Numbered from the stretch's first letter, positions 1 to 8,255 are shown. The stretch: DNA of 35,926 nt from an uncultured Helicobacter sp. (GCA_947177485.1 CAMWUR010000020.1:1-35926); one strand, 5' to 3'. Notes: a model not told the origin generated them from the sequence alone. Numbers and translations: made by a program.

Positions 1-3
1 TTT

Positions 4-69
4 GGAGATGCGATTTTAATCGCACATAAACGAGAATCGCATACTAAGTGCGACTAAAGTCGCACCTCC
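4..69. repeat. GGAGGTGCGA palindromic repeat, copy a
   Basis: Terminal inverted arms GGAGATGCGA and TCGCACCTCC enclose about 45 bp. Each arm carries its own inner palindrome (GCGATTTTAATCGC and GCGACTAAAGTCGC). Related 59-69 bp copies lie at 566-632, 3898-3966, 13081-13143 and 34543-34601. The size, terminal arms and lack of a gene fit a small MITE- or REP-like element. Confidence 0.75.
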
Positions 70-152
70 AATGCTCCATACCAAACGTTCCCCCTCCCTT
101 GCGGAGGGGGCAGGGGGTGGGTTGTCATGTTGAGGCGATAGCCGAAACATCT
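46..152 (+). repeat. 107-bp direct repeat, copy 1
   Basis: This block is repeated at 609-715 with a single mismatch that I can find (position 73 or so, C versus T). It runs from the right arm of a GGAGGTGCGA palindrome, through a C-rich/G-rich hairpin (CCCCCTCCC, then GGAGGGGG), to a TCATGTTGAG element ending in GAAACATCT. A block of three unrelated short repeats copied together suggests duplication of a composite unit. Confidence 0.9.
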
Positions 153-181
153 ATTCACCATTGCTCATCAATTCTAACAAT

Positions 182-357
182 CCCAGCCACAGCGCGCAAC
201 GTCTATGTTCGAGCCGAAAGGCATAACATAGACGAAGCGCTGTGGGGCATGACATAGTCCGTGCGGAGCACATACAATTGAAGAGCGTGCTAGGGATTGG
301 GGGTCAAAGGGGGACAAGGGGAACACTTCGCAAGTAGTTCCCCTTGTCCCCCTTGAA
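182..357 (+). repeat. double-hairpin repeat element, copy A
   Basis: About 175 bp that recurs inverted at 4193-4367. It holds two strong hairpins. The first is nested: CCACAGCGC pairs with GCGCTGTGG (187-195 with 237-245), and inside it CGTCTATGTT pairs with AACATAGACG (200-209 with 225-234). The second has a perfect 16-bp stem, 309-324 with 337-352. Both copies keep a similar open frame on one strand, but the folding explains the conservation better than coding does. Confidence 0.8.
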
Positions 358-470
358 GAAAAAAGCAAGGCAAAGAATCACAAGCAAAGATGAAAACCAT
401 GAGAATCTAAAGAGCATAGAATCCGCAGAGATGTTTCGGCTATCGCCTCAACATGACAAAAGATTCCAAT

Positions 471-560
471 CGTCATTGCGAGCGAGTGTAACGAGCGTGG
501 CAATCAACGATGTAGGGTAACCAAACACTGTTGATTGCTTCGGCTTTGCCTCGCAATGAC
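471..560. repeat. TCATTGCGAG palindromic repeat, copy a
   Basis: Begins GTCATTGCGAGCGAG and ends CTCGCAATGAC, with inner arms GGCAATCAAC and GTTGATTGC: an imperfect palindrome of about 90 bp. Four more copies are in the window (3973, 4400, 18959, 34429). All lie between genes, so they may also act as bidirectional transcription stops. Confidence 0.8.
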
Positions 561-565
561 ACAGC

Positions 566-632
566 AGAGGTACGTTTCAATCGCACATCACATGAGAATC
601 GCTTCACCAAGTGCGACTAAAGTCGCACCTCC
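566..632. repeat. GGAGGTGCGA palindromic repeat, copy b (degenerate left arm)
   Basis: The right arm GTGCGACTAAAGTCGCACCTCC is intact. The left arm is decayed (AGAGGTACG, then TTTCAATCGCAC). The right part belongs to the 107-bp duplication, but the left part differs from copy a, so the duplication boundary cuts through this element. Confidence 0.65.
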
Positions 633-715
633 AATGTTCCATACCAAACGTTCCCCCTCCCTTGCGGAGGGGGCAGGGGGTGGGTTGTCATGTTGAGGCG
701 ATAGCCGAAACATCT
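609..715 (+). repeat. 107-bp direct repeat, copy 2
   Basis: Second, almost identical copy of the block at 46-152, in the same orientation. It ends about 105 bp before the start codon at 821. The two copies enclose the double-hairpin element and a TCATTGCGAG palindrome, so recombination between them would delete about 563 bp. Confidence 0.9.
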
Positions 716-761
716 CGTAACACTCGCAACCCAAAGCAGCAATAATTGTTGACTCAAGCCC

Positions 762-788
762 TTGACTTTTTTGTGTTTTTGTCGATTT
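762..788 (+). promoter_or_regulatory. possible sigma-28-like promoter for the 821 gene
   Basis: TTGA, 15 nt, then GTCGATTT (781-788). The CGATTT part fits the epsilonproteobacterial FliA -10 element as I remember it (CGATWT). The upstream box is a poor match to TAAA. It is listed mainly because the other two EF-hand loci have the same element in the same place. A conventional promoter using the downstream TCTATAT is an alternative. Confidence 0.35.
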
Positions 789-820
789 GATTCTATATCA
801 AATCATAGGAGGGGATTCAG

Positions 821-2052
821 ATGAGAAAAGTTTTCACGATTGCGCTACTGTGCGCAGGATTGGTATTTGCGGCTGACAAGCCGAGCGAGCCTAAGCAAGT
901 TCCAAGCAGCGAATTTGCACAGCTGAACAAAACGTTCAAGACGCTCAAGAAAAAGCAGGACGCAAAAACAAGGGCAGTCATTAATGTTTCGGCGCTCACG
1001 ATTGACGCAAACACCGATGCGCTCATCAGTTCTCGATAGGCAATCAGCAGATGTTTATCGCGACAAAACTTGGGCAGACAACATTTGCGCCTGCACAAAA
1101 ACTAGGTGTCATATCAGATGACTTTGGCAAGACTCTCTGTGCCTATTTTGGAATCAACAAATTAGACCCAACGGTTCCCGGGGCAATTCCAGAAGCACGT
1201 GTAGGAATCAATTCTGCAGGCGGCTGGTTCTATCTAACACAATATCCAAAATCTGAATTGGTGATTTTTGATAGGAGTTCTTCAAAGAGGGATATATTAG
1301 AGAAAAAAACATATGAACATGTCGTGTTCCGTTTTGTCTTAGATACAGCAGGACGAGCAGTAATTCGTAGAACATCTACGGAAAAATACGGAACATACAA
1401 CGTTACAACACCTAAACCTGTACCACTCAATCAATGGGTATATATTCAAGGAAGACAAGATGGACTTGAGCATAGTGTGGGCTGGAAAACTGCAAGCGAT
1501 GAAAGTGTTGCTACGCAAAGATTTGCTCCAGCCAATGTGGAATTAGATGTCTTTCTAATGAGAAGCGCCTTTCTGACTGAAGGTTTTGCAAGCTCAAAGC
1601 ATGATGATATATTGAGTAAAGACCTCTTTGTTCCAAATATACCAGAGGCATATGGTGTTTATGGATTAGAAAAAAGACCATATCCAAGAAATAATGGGGT
1701 CGACTGCACGACAATTGTTTATCCAGCAGAATATTCCATTCTTGATATGTCAGATAATACCGTTACTGTGCAGGAATTTTTTTAGCAGCCAAACATGGCA
1801 ATGTTTGCGTTGATGAATAATTACAATGCGGCAGAAAAAGACATTGGGCAAAAGGTATCCGCAACTTTTAATGTTGATACAGCCCTAATTCAGGAACTTC
1901 TCAATGCAGCAAATGGAACTAGTACAGCATTTCGTTTTTTACCTAAAATTAACAATGGAATTGTTGTCGATATTGCCAATCTTGATATTTATGTCGATGA
2001 CAGTTTGAATGTGGTGCTCTTTGATTTGCGTCAAACACCACCAGCACACTAA
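821..2052 (+). pseudogene. secreted protein of unknown function, split by a frameshift and an amber codon
   Basis: I do not recognise the family. A good ribosome binding site (AGGAGG) precedes ATG 821. The first 72 codons start with a signal peptide (MRKVFTIALLCAGLVFA, cleavage near residue 18) and stop at 1037-1039. The neighbouring frame is open before that stop (reading FSIGNQQ) and continues from 1051 to 1785, so a one-base shift near 1027-1036 would join them. A TAG at 1783-1785, after a run of seven T, ends the second part. The same frame continues without a ribosome binding site to TAA at 2052 (QPNMAMFALMNNYN and on, about 90 codons). Joined, this would be a secreted protein of about 410 residues. 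It may be a decayed gene, a strain-specific null allele or sequence errors. The intact EF-hand gene follows 12 bp later, so the two probably form one transcription unit. Confidence 0.55.
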
Positions 2053-2064
2053 AAGGAGAATGTG

Positions 2065-3771
2065 ATGCACATCAATTTAAGTACAACCAACAATTTGACT
2101 GCGCAAGATTGGCGCAGTCAAGGCATTCAAGTCAAACGCTTGGAAAGTGGACTTGAAAACGCAAAAGGACAAAGCATACAACTCAATGATACACTAAAAT
2201 CACAAGCAAAAATTGGATTGTTTAGTCATTTTAGTTTCTTTCAGCAAAGCAATATGTTTGCTATGCACCTTTCTATTGAAATTTCCGAAATGGGCAAACG
2301 CGACACAATCGATACGCCTTTTGGTGAAATGAAGCTTGCGCTAAAACAAGATGGTTTGACACGTCTGTTTCACAATAATGCTGCTTTGGCAAATTTTGAT
2401 GTCAATGGTGATGGTGTTGTTAATTCAAGTGATATTGGCGCAAAGAATCTTGTCTTATTGGGATATGATGAGGACGGCAACGAAATCGAGATTAATTTCT
2501 TGGAAGCCACTGGTGGAATGGATATTACGCAATTCTTTGAGGCTCAACCTCTAAATCCCGAATCAGAAGAGGCGCGTTATTGGGAAAGCCCTTGGCTTGA
2601 AAGTCAAAGTCAAGCCCTAAGGACGGCATACCATAATGCCACCCAACACACTATGGGGCTTGCCACACGATTGCGCCCCGAAGAAAGCCACCAACAGCTT
2701 AAAAAAGAGAATGTGATAGACTTCTTTAAGTCGTATGCAGACGAATCGGGTTGGATTGATTTTACGAATTTGGATACATTCAGCAGAGTCTTTGCCGAAA
2801 AAGGGCTCGATTTGTCCTATCGCAAAACAGGTGCAGACGGTGCAACGCGTCTGGAACGAATCCGATTCTATACAGATGTAGAAAAAATGAACAAAATGCA
2901 AGCAGAGGGGAATCGAGCCTTTGCTTGGGAATATCAAGCAGCAAAAGCACTTCGAGGTGGAGGGGACAATTTTGTCTTTAAAAGCAACAATCCTCTCACA
3001 AATGGGTATACGCTAAATGATAGATTTACAGATTTGCGTAATGACCTCAATGAGTTAATGGGACAAATTGCAGAAGCAAGAATGGATAGTGGCTCAAGTC
3101 AATCTCACTATCTTGCTAGCATGTTTTATCAACGTACGGGGCTTAGTTATTCTGAATCTAACTTTGAAAAAGTCAAAGAAGGATTACGGAGCGGAGGCAC
3201 GGAGTTTTTGGAATCCTTGAGCAATTCTAGCGGAAATTTCGTTGTCGGCATGCAACTCGATGAAGATAGTGGCAAAATTACCATGTTATTTGATTCGGGC
3301 AAAGAAGTTACCATTGCCATCGAGGATTTGTATTCAGGAAATGGCGAGCTCACGGTTGATGAAAATGGCAACCGCGCCTCTGTGATGAACGAGGCAAGAG
3401 AGATGAGCGAAGAGGCATTAAACGAGCTTGATTTTGACAAAGTCGGGGCGGTTTTAGACGAACGTGGAACGGTTGTTTCGCTCAAAGAGTTGGGCATTAC
3501 GGCGATTCAAAAGGCGACGTATGGCGATGGACGATTCTTGAGCTTTATCCTGACAAATGCCGATGGCGTGAAGTTTACGACTCAAGATTTGTTTAATATG
3601 TCGTTTATCAGCAGCGGTGGATTGGATAGTCGCCATCAATCCGATTCCAATGCAGAATCTAAGTCCGCATTTGCAAATGTCGAGGATAAAGATTCAAACT
3701 CAACCACAAGCCGCATGCGCAAAGCAAAACCGATTGTGTTCCCCACAAGCCCTGTGGATATTCATGTTTAG
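2065..3771 (+). CDS. large EF-hand (calcium-binding) protein of unknown function
   Basis: 568 residues if started at ATG 2065, which lies 6 nt after the site AAGGAG; the GTG just upstream (2062) is too close to it. No signal peptide or membrane segment is visible. Residues 112-123 form a canonical EF-hand loop, D-V-N-G-D-G-V-V-N-S-S-D, with acidic or polar residues at positions 1, 3, 5, 9 and 12. The rest is mostly hydrophilic and rich in Asp, Glu, Asn and Ser. The C-terminus ends in short hydrophobic residues (PVDIHV) after a disordered Ser/Asn-rich stretch, which could be a secretion signal, but that is inference. It follows the broken secreted-protein gene. It is not an obvious full-length paralogue of the EF-hand proteins at 19132 and 35110, which share a different conserved block. 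Confidence 0.75.
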   Translation: MHINLSTTNNLTAQDWRSQGIQVKRLESGLENAKGQSIQLNDTLKSQAKIGLFSHFSFFQQSNMFAMHLSIEISEMGKRDTIDTPFGEMKLALKQDGLTRLFHNNAALANFDVNGDGVVNSSDIGAKNLVLLGYDEDGNEIEINFLEATGGMDITQFFEAQPLNPESEEARYWESPWLESQSQALRTAYHNATQHTMGLATRLRPEESHQQLKKENVIDFFKSYADESGWIDFTNLDTFSRVFAEKGLDLSYRKTGADGATRLERIRFYTDVEKMNKMQAEGNRAFAWEYQAAKALRGGGDNFVFKSNNPLTNGYTLNDRFTDLRNDLNELMGQIAEARMDSGSSQSHYLASMFYQRTGLSYSESNFEKVKEGLRSGGTEFLESLSNSSGNFVVGMQLDEDSGKITMLFDSGKEVTIAIEDLYSGNGELTVDENGNRASVMNEAREMSEEALNELDFDKVGAVLDERGTVVSLKELGITAIQKATYGDGRFLSFILTNADGVKFTTQDLFNMSFISSGGLDSRHQSDSNAESKSAFANVEDKDSNSTTSRMRKAKPIVFPTSPVDIHV

Positions 3772-3897
3772 AATCGCAAACGTGTTGCGTTTGCTCTCGG
3801 CTGTCACAGTCAATTCGCCAGCCTCGCTAAAATGACCCACCCCCTGCCCCCCAGAGCACAGGGAGGGGGAATTATCTTGTAATGATAAAATAAAAAC

Positions 3898-3966
3898 GGA
3901 GGTGCGACTTTAGTCGCACTCTTTGGTATGCGATTCCCGTTTATGCGCGATTGAAATCGCACCTCC
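3898..3966. repeat. GGAGGTGCGA palindromic repeat, copy c
   Basis: Arms GGAGGTGCGA and TCGCACCTCC at the two ends, with inner palindromes GCGACTTTAGTCGC and GCGATTGAAATCGC. 69 bp, the longest and best preserved copy in the window. Confidence 0.8.
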
Positions 3967-3972
3967 ACTTGT

Positions 3973-4060
3973 GTCATTGTGAGCGTTAGCGAAGCAATCC
4001 ACCGTGCCAAGCCTTCAAAGACGGTTGATTGCCACGCTCGTTACACTCGCTCGCAATGAT
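3973..4060. repeat. TCATTGCGAG palindromic repeat, copy b
   Basis: Starts GTCATTGTGAGCGTTAGCG and ends CTCGCTCGCAATGA. Same layout as the copy at 471-560: GAAGCAATCCACCGTG on the left and GGTTGATTGCCACGC on the right form the inner arms. Confidence 0.75.
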
Positions 4061-4192
4061 AAATGGAATCTTGTCATGTTGAGCGTTAGCGAAACATCTC
4101 TGCGGATTCTAAGACCTTGAGATTCTTCAGCCTAAAGGCTTCAGAATGACAATTTGCTAGATTCTTTGGAGGTTCATTTCTTTTTGTTTTCA

Positions 4193-4367
4193 TTAAGGGG
4201 GACAAGGGGAACTACTTGCGAAGCGTTCCCCTTGTCCCCCTTTGACGCCCAATCCCTAGCACGCTTCTTAAAGGTTTGTGCTCCGCACGGACTATGCCCA
4301 TGTCCCACAGCGCTGCGTCTATGTTATGCCTTTCGGCTCGAACATAGACGTTGCGGGCTGTGGCTGG
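4193..4367 (-). repeat. double-hairpin repeat element, copy B (inverted)
   Basis: Reverse-complement copy of the element at 182-357, with scattered differences. The 16-bp perfect stem is kept (4197-4212 with 4225-4240), as is the ATAGACG hairpin. Copies A and B face each other across 3.8 kb that includes the whole 821-3771 locus. Confidence 0.8.
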
Positions 4368-4399
4368 GGGCGTTCACATGATGAGCAATAGTAGATTTT

Positions 4400-4486
4400 G
4401 TCATTGCGAGCGAGCGGCGCGAGCGTGGCAATCAACGATTCTTACCTGCCCAATATCGTTGATTGCTTCGCTCCGATCGCAATGAC
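4400..4486. repeat. TCATTGCGAG palindromic repeat, copy c
   Basis: GTCATTGCGAGCGAG to GATCGCAATGAC, with inner arms GGCAATCAACGAT and ATCGTTGATTGC that pair well. It lies 25 bp past the feoB stop codon, so its hairpin may serve as the transcription end of feoAB. No T-run is present. Confidence 0.75.
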
Positions 4487-4510
4487 AAATGGCAGGATTC
4501 CCAAAATGCC

Positions 4511-6643
4511 CTAACCATTCAAGATAAACCCCGCGATAAGAGAACCAAAAAATGCCACAATATAAGCGCATACACTTGTTAGGAGAAATAAAAAGACAAT
4601 ATATTTCAACCCGCCCGCTTCTTTGCCAAAAACCACCGTTGCGGCAAGACAAGGATTGTAAATCATGATAAAAAGAATAAAGGCAACAGCCGTTTGCAAC
4701 GGAATCGCATTTTTGATAATTTCCATGAGCGTTTCACTCTCCTCGTCAACCTCGCTGCCGAGTGAATAGAGCACGCCCATAGTCGAAATCACGACTTCTT
4801 TTGCGGCTAGTCCGCTCAAAAGCGCCACGCTCATGCGCCAATCAAATCCAAGCGGCGCAAAGATAGGTTCAATCAATTTGCCGGTCATTCCAAGATAACT
4901 ATTTTCAATCAGCGATTCTTCGAGTGCAAATTCAAGCTTTTCTTTTGATTCTTCATCAAGTGTTGATTCTATCTTGCTCGCATAAATTGCCTTTGTCTCT
5001 TCTTGTGCAGGATACGAGCTCGCAAACCAAATCAAGATAGAAGCCGCCAGGATAAATGTCCCTGCTTTTTTAAGATACATCTTTGCCTTTTGTGTAATAG
5101 CAAACCAAACTAATCTCCAATTGGGCATACGATATTTGGGCATTTCCATGACAAAAGGCTCATCGCTACCCCGAAAGGCAGTGAGGCGCAAAATTTTTGC
5201 CATAACAAGCCCCAACAATGCGCCTAGGATATAGATTCCAAATAGCCAATTCCCGGCAGATTGTGCCGGAAAAAATGCACCAACAAACAAGACATAAACG
5301 GGTAGTCGCGCCCCACAACTCATAAAATTGATAATAAACAACGTGAGCAATCTATCTTTGCGACTTTTTAACGTTCGTGTTGCCATAAACGCGGGCACAG
5401 AGCAGCCAAAACCTGTTACGAGAGGAATAAAGCTTTTGCCATGCAAGCCAAATTTATGGAAAAATCCGTCCAACAAAAAGGCGACACGAGACATATAGCC
5501 TGTTGTTTCTAATAATGCGATTCCAAAAAACAAAATCACAATATTGGGCAAAAACAAAACCACTGCACCCACGCCACCCAAGATTCCATCAGCAAGCAAA
5601 GATGAAAGAGCCTCATTTGGCACATTGTCTTTGACTAAATCTCCAAGCCAACCAAAGAATTGTTCTATCCATTCCATAGGCAATGCGCCAAGCGTAAAGG
5701 TGAGCTGAAACAGCGCCCACATAAAAAATAAGAATATTGGAATCCCGGCATATTTGTTAATTAGAATCTTATCGATTGTATGCGTATAATTGCGTTTTTG
5801 TTTGGTTTCATAACTGATTGTTTCGGTAATCAATCCTTGCACAAATGCGTTTAAATCTTCTAGGAAAATCTCCTTATTAGAAGGTGTGTCATAAATCGTA
5901 TAAAGATTATTCAAAGATTCTTGCAATTTTTGGGATAGCTCTAGCCAAATGGGTTTTTCGTGCAGAATCGCAAATGTCTTTTCCTCTTGTTTGAGCAACA
6001 AAATAGCAATTTGGCGCGCACTTAGTTGAAGCGATTCGATACTCGCGTCTTTTTTACTCTCGATAAATTCCTCTAAATGCAAAATCTCTGTTTCAATCGC
6101 ATTGCTATAAATGCGTTTATTGATATTTTGCCCTGTTTCGTGCATTTCGATAATGCTATCAAGCAAAAGTTCCAAATTTTCTTTTGTATGCGCAGAGACC
6201 TGCACGCTTGGAATCCCGAGCAACTCGCTCAAGGCTTTTTCGTTGATTTTAATCCCTTCTTTGCGCGCCTCATCGCTCATATTGAGTGCTAGAATCATCT
6301 TTTTTTGCATTTCAAGCAGCTGTGCGCTCAAGAGTAAATTGCGTTCCAAATTCGTCGAATCGATAACATTCACGATTAAATCATAGTGATTTGATTCTAC
6401 AAAATTTTTGGTGATTTTCTCCTCTTCAGAATATCCATAAAGCGAGTATGTTCCGGGTAAATCAATAATTTGAAGCGTGTAGCCCTTATGTGTCGTGCTT
6501 GCTTCGGCTTTTTCGACCGTGACTCCGGTGAAATTCCCCACTTTCATATTGGAATGGCATAGAGCATTAATCAATAGACTTTTGCCAACATTGGGTTGCC
6601 CCACGAGGGCAATTTTAATGATTTTCCCTCGCTTTTCGTTCAT
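4511..6643 (-). CDS. feoB: ferrous iron transport protein B
   Basis: Inner-membrane Fe(II) uptake protein with a cytosolic GTPase domain, 710 residues, normal for the family. GTPase motifs: GQPNVGKS (15-22, phosphate binding), DLPG (61-64) and NMSD (121-124, guanine recognition). The first Gate region is visible as GFGCSVPAFMATRT followed by NFMSCGARLPVY, and the second by LLSGLAAKEVVISTMG and YNPCLAATVV. About eight or more hydrophobic segments fill the C-terminal half. It starts 5 bp after the feoA stop, so the two are co-transcribed. A possible Fur-type site lies before feoA. The first residue of the second core motif is N where many relatives have P, a mild variant. Confidence 0.97.
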   Translation of the reverse strand: MNEKRGKIIKIALVGQPNVGKSLLINALCHSNMKVGNFTGVTVEKAEASTTHKGYTLQIIDLPGTYSLYGYSEEEKITKNFVESNHYDLIVNVIDSTNLERNLLLSAQLLEMQKKMILALNMSDEARKEGIKINEKALSELLGIPSVQVSAHTKENLELLLDSIIEMHETGQNINKRIYSNAIETEILHLEEFIESKKDASIESLQLSARQIAILLLKQEEKTFAILHEKPIWLELSQKLQESLNNLYTIYDTPSNKEIFLEDLNAFVQGLITETISYETKQKRNYTHTIDKILINKYAGIPIFLFFMWALFQLTFTLGALPMEWIEQFFGWLGDLVKDNVPNEALSSLLADGILGGVGAVVLFLPNIVILFFGIALLETTGYMSRVAFLLDGFFHKFGLHGKSFIPLVTGFGCSVPAFMATRTLKSRKDRLLTLFIINFMSCGARLPVYVLFVGAFFPAQSAGNWLFGIYILGALLGLVMAKILRLTAFRGSDEPFVMEMPKYRMPNWRLVWFAITQKAKMYLKKAGTFILAASILIWFASSYPAQEETKAIYASKIESTLDEESKEKLEFALEESLIENSYLGMTGKLIEPIFAPLGFDWRMSVALLSGLAAKEVVISTMGVLYSLGSEVDEESETLMEIIKNAIPLQTAVAFILFIMIYNPCLAATVVFGKEAGGLKYIVFLFLLTSVCAYIVAFFGSLIAGFILNG

Positions 6644-6648
6644 CGACT

Positions 6649-6873
6649 CTAGACCTTCTCAACTTCAATCGCGCTTGCTTCATCAGCGCGCAAAATAATA
6701 CATCTTCTATCGAGTTCGACAAGAATCGTAGAGCCACCCAGAGATGTTTCGAGTTTTTTAATGTGCTTTGCCTTCGAGATTCCAAAACTAAAAAGTCTAT
6801 CGCGCAATTGCTCATCAACTCCCAAACGCGTAATGACGCCCTGCTCGCCGTCCTTGAGCCCGTTAATCGTCAT
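6649..6873 (-). CDS. feoA: ferrous iron transport protein A
   Basis: 74-residue cytosolic SH3-like protein that supports FeoB. Family features are visible: an N-terminal GEQGVITRLG strand, then RLFSFGISKAKHIKK and a C-terminal strand IILRADEASAIEV. Length is typical (about 75). A ribosome binding site AAAAGGAA precedes the ATG. It is the first gene of the feoAB unit, with a TATAAT box and an AT-rich, Fur-like stretch upstream. Confidence 0.93.
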   Translation of the reverse strand: MTINGLKDGEQGVITRLGVDEQLRDRLFSFGISKAKHIKKLETSLGGSTILVELDRRCIILRADEASAIEVEKV

Positions 6874-6903
6874 CAGAATTCCTTTTATTTCAAGATTGTG
6901 GGA

Positions 6904-6950
6904 ATTATAACGTGCAAAAAGTTAAAATAATATTAAAATTGATTCTCTTT
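6904..6950 (-). promoter_or_regulatory. feoAB promoter with AT-rich Fur-like region
   Basis: On the minus strand TATAAT (complement of 6904-6909) lies about 30 bp before feoA. Directly upstream (about 6915-6950) is an AT-rich stretch with TTTTAATATTATTTTAAC and GATAAAAGAGAATC, which resembles Helicobacter Fur operators (TAATAATnATTATTA). Iron repression is expected for feo. The operator assignment is by eye and inferential; the -10 is stronger. Confidence 0.5.
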
Positions 6951-6992
6951 TATCATAAAAATCTATCGTGCAAAGAGACCAAAACAAAGAAA

Positions 6993-7736
6993 CTAAGAAT
7001 TTATTGCATCTTTGATACTCTTGCATAACGCGCAGATGTTGCGAATCTTCTCGCTGCCGCTGCTATCTTGCAATAATATCTGCACAATCGCGCTGCCGAC
7101 AATCACGCCGTCTGCCCCCTCTGCCTTTTGCCGTGCGTTGTGCGCATTCACACCAAAGCCGACAAAAACTGGCGCGGGCGAAGATTTGCGAATGCTCGCA
7201 ATAAGCGGCTGCAAATCCTCATTTTTTGCTGCACCCGTGATTCCCGCGTAGGCAACGAGATAGATGAATGCGCGGCAATCCACGGATTCCACGAGCCTTT
7301 TCACACGTTCAGGCTGTGTTGTGGGTGCAACAAGAGGCACAAACGACAAATGATGTCGCGTGGCTGCTTGTTTGTATGGTGTGCTTTCTTCAAAAGGAAC
7401 ATCGGGAATGATGACGCCGCTAATCCCGCTTTGGGCAAAGCTGCTAAAGACAGAATCCAAATCATTATGATACAGCGGATTCGCATAGCTCATCACAAAA
7501 AGGCGCATGTGGGTATGCACATTATGCGCAATCTTCGCGACATCGCCAAACGCAAAGCCTTGTTGCAAAACTTGTATGTTTGCCTTTGCAATCACTTCAC
7601 CATCGGCAACAGGGTCAGAAAACGGAATTCCAAGCTCGAGCGCATCCACGCCATTTTCGCTCATCGCAAGCGCAAGCTCTTCTGTAAAAGACGCACAAGG
7701 CAACGCGGCAGTTAGATAGCAAACAAGCTGTTTCAT
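6993..7736 (-). CDS. trpA: tryptophan synthase alpha subunit
   Basis: Cleaves indole-3-glycerol phosphate to indole and glyceraldehyde 3-phosphate, and passes indole to TrpB. 247 residues. Catalytic Glu34 lies in LELGIPFSDP and catalytic Asp45 in VADG, with the correct 11-residue spacing. GVIIPDVPFEE and VGFGVNAHNARQKAEGADGVIVGSAIV match the family barrel and phosphate-binding strands. It is the last gene of the recA-eno-aroK operon, 12 bp after aroK. No trpB or other trp gene is in the window, which is unusual because trpA usually follows trpB. Confidence 0.96.
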   Translation of the reverse strand: MKQLVCYLTAALPCASFTEELALAMSENGVDALELGIPFSDPVADGEVIAKANIQVLQQGFAFGDVAKIAHNVHTHMRLFVMSYANPLYHNDLDSVFSSFAQSGISGVIIPDVPFEESTPYKQAATRHHLSFVPLVAPTTQPERVKRLVESVDCRAFIYLVAYAGITGAAKNEDLQPLIASIRKSSPAPVFVGFGVNAHNARQKAEGADGVIVGSAIVQILLQDSSGSEKIRNICALCKSIKDAINS

Positions 7737-7748
7737 TGTTAGATTCCT

Positions 7749-8255
7749 TTACAAAAGCGTGATAATGGCAGACGCAATATCATGCGCGCTGCCTTTTGCA
7801 TCGATTGTGTAGTGCGCACATGCCGCATAACTCTGTGCGCGCTCCTTATAGAGTGCATGCGCTTTTTGCATATCAGCAAAAAGCGGACGCTTGGCACGTT
7901 CCTCGTCTGAAAGCCGCGCATGGATTGTTTCAAAATCAGCTTTGAGATACACGACAACCCCGAGATTCCGAATCTCTTGATAAAAAATGGGCAACCCGCC
8001 GCCGGTGGCAATCACAGCGTTGCGCACATTGTGCGCAAGCCACTCTGCGAGCACGCGTTCTTTTTGCCGAAACCCTGCTTCGCCAACTTTGGCGAAAATC
8101 TCGGCAATACGCATCGATTCTGTTTGTTCGATGAGCGTGTCGCAATCGAGCAACACGCGCGAAAGGGAGCGCGCAAGCTGTGCGCCCACCGAGCTTTTGC
8201 CGCTGCCCATGAATCCGATGAGAACGATATTATTGCAACAAAACCCAGAATCCAT
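7749..8255 (-). CDS. aroK: shikimate kinase
   Basis: Phosphorylates shikimate at O3 with ATP, fifth step of the shikimate pathway. From the ATG at 8255 it has 168 residues. Walker A GFMGSGKS (14-21), shikimate-binding Asp39 (DCDT) and Arg63 (FRQKE), GGG (85-87), and the lid Arg in AKRPLF. A longer frame begins at 8291, but that extra N-terminus is not family-like; 8255 overlaps the preceding gene by 26 bp. The exact start is uncertain because no strong ribosome binding site is present. Its place in the recA operon matches H. pylori HP0157. Confidence 0.94.
   Translation of the reverse strand: MDSGFCCNNIVLIGFMGSGKSSVGAQLARSLSRVLLDCDTLIEQTESMRIAEIFAKVGEAGFRQKERVLAEWLAHNVRNAVIATGGGLPIFYQEIRNLGVVVYLKADFETIHARLSDEERAKRPLFADMQKAHALYKERAQSYAACAHYTIDAKGSAHDIASAIITLL

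Larger units (their letters stand above)
1..820. other. gene-free repeat mosaic upstream of the 821 locus
   Basis: No credible gene lies here. The stretch is built from short repeats that recur elsewhere in the window: GGAGGTGCGA-type palindromes, a C-rich/G-rich inverted block, the TCATGTTGAG element in both orientations, a large double-hairpin element and one TCATTGCGAG palindrome. The last 60 bases hold the promoter and ribosome binding site of the gene at 821. Short open frames inside (for example on the minus strand at 174-368) lie in repeat sequence and have no ribosome binding site. Confidence 0.8.
3772..4510. other. gene-free repeat mosaic between the EF-hand locus and feoB
   Basis: Contains in order: a C-rich/G-rich inverted block (3836-3870), a GGAGGTGCGA palindrome, a TCATTGTGAG palindrome, a TCATGTTGAG element (4074-4101), the inverted double-hairpin element and another TCATTGCGAG palindrome. 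These are the same element types as at 1-720, several in mirrored order. No credible gene is present; the open frame at 4154-4381 lies mostly in the double-hairpin element. Confidence 0.8.

Noticed and set aside
174-368. Minus-strand 64-codon frame, similar to the plus-strand 75-codon frame at 4154-4381
   Set aside because: Both lie in the two inverted copies of the double-hairpin element. The similarity follows from the DNA repeat; there is no ribosome binding site and the peptide is low-complexity and Arg/Cys-rich.
1777-1783. Run of seven T before the stop at 1783-1785 as a phase-variation switch
   Set aside because: Adding or removing one T leads to a stop within about 15 codons in either frame, so slippage would not restore the downstream frame; only reading through TAG does.
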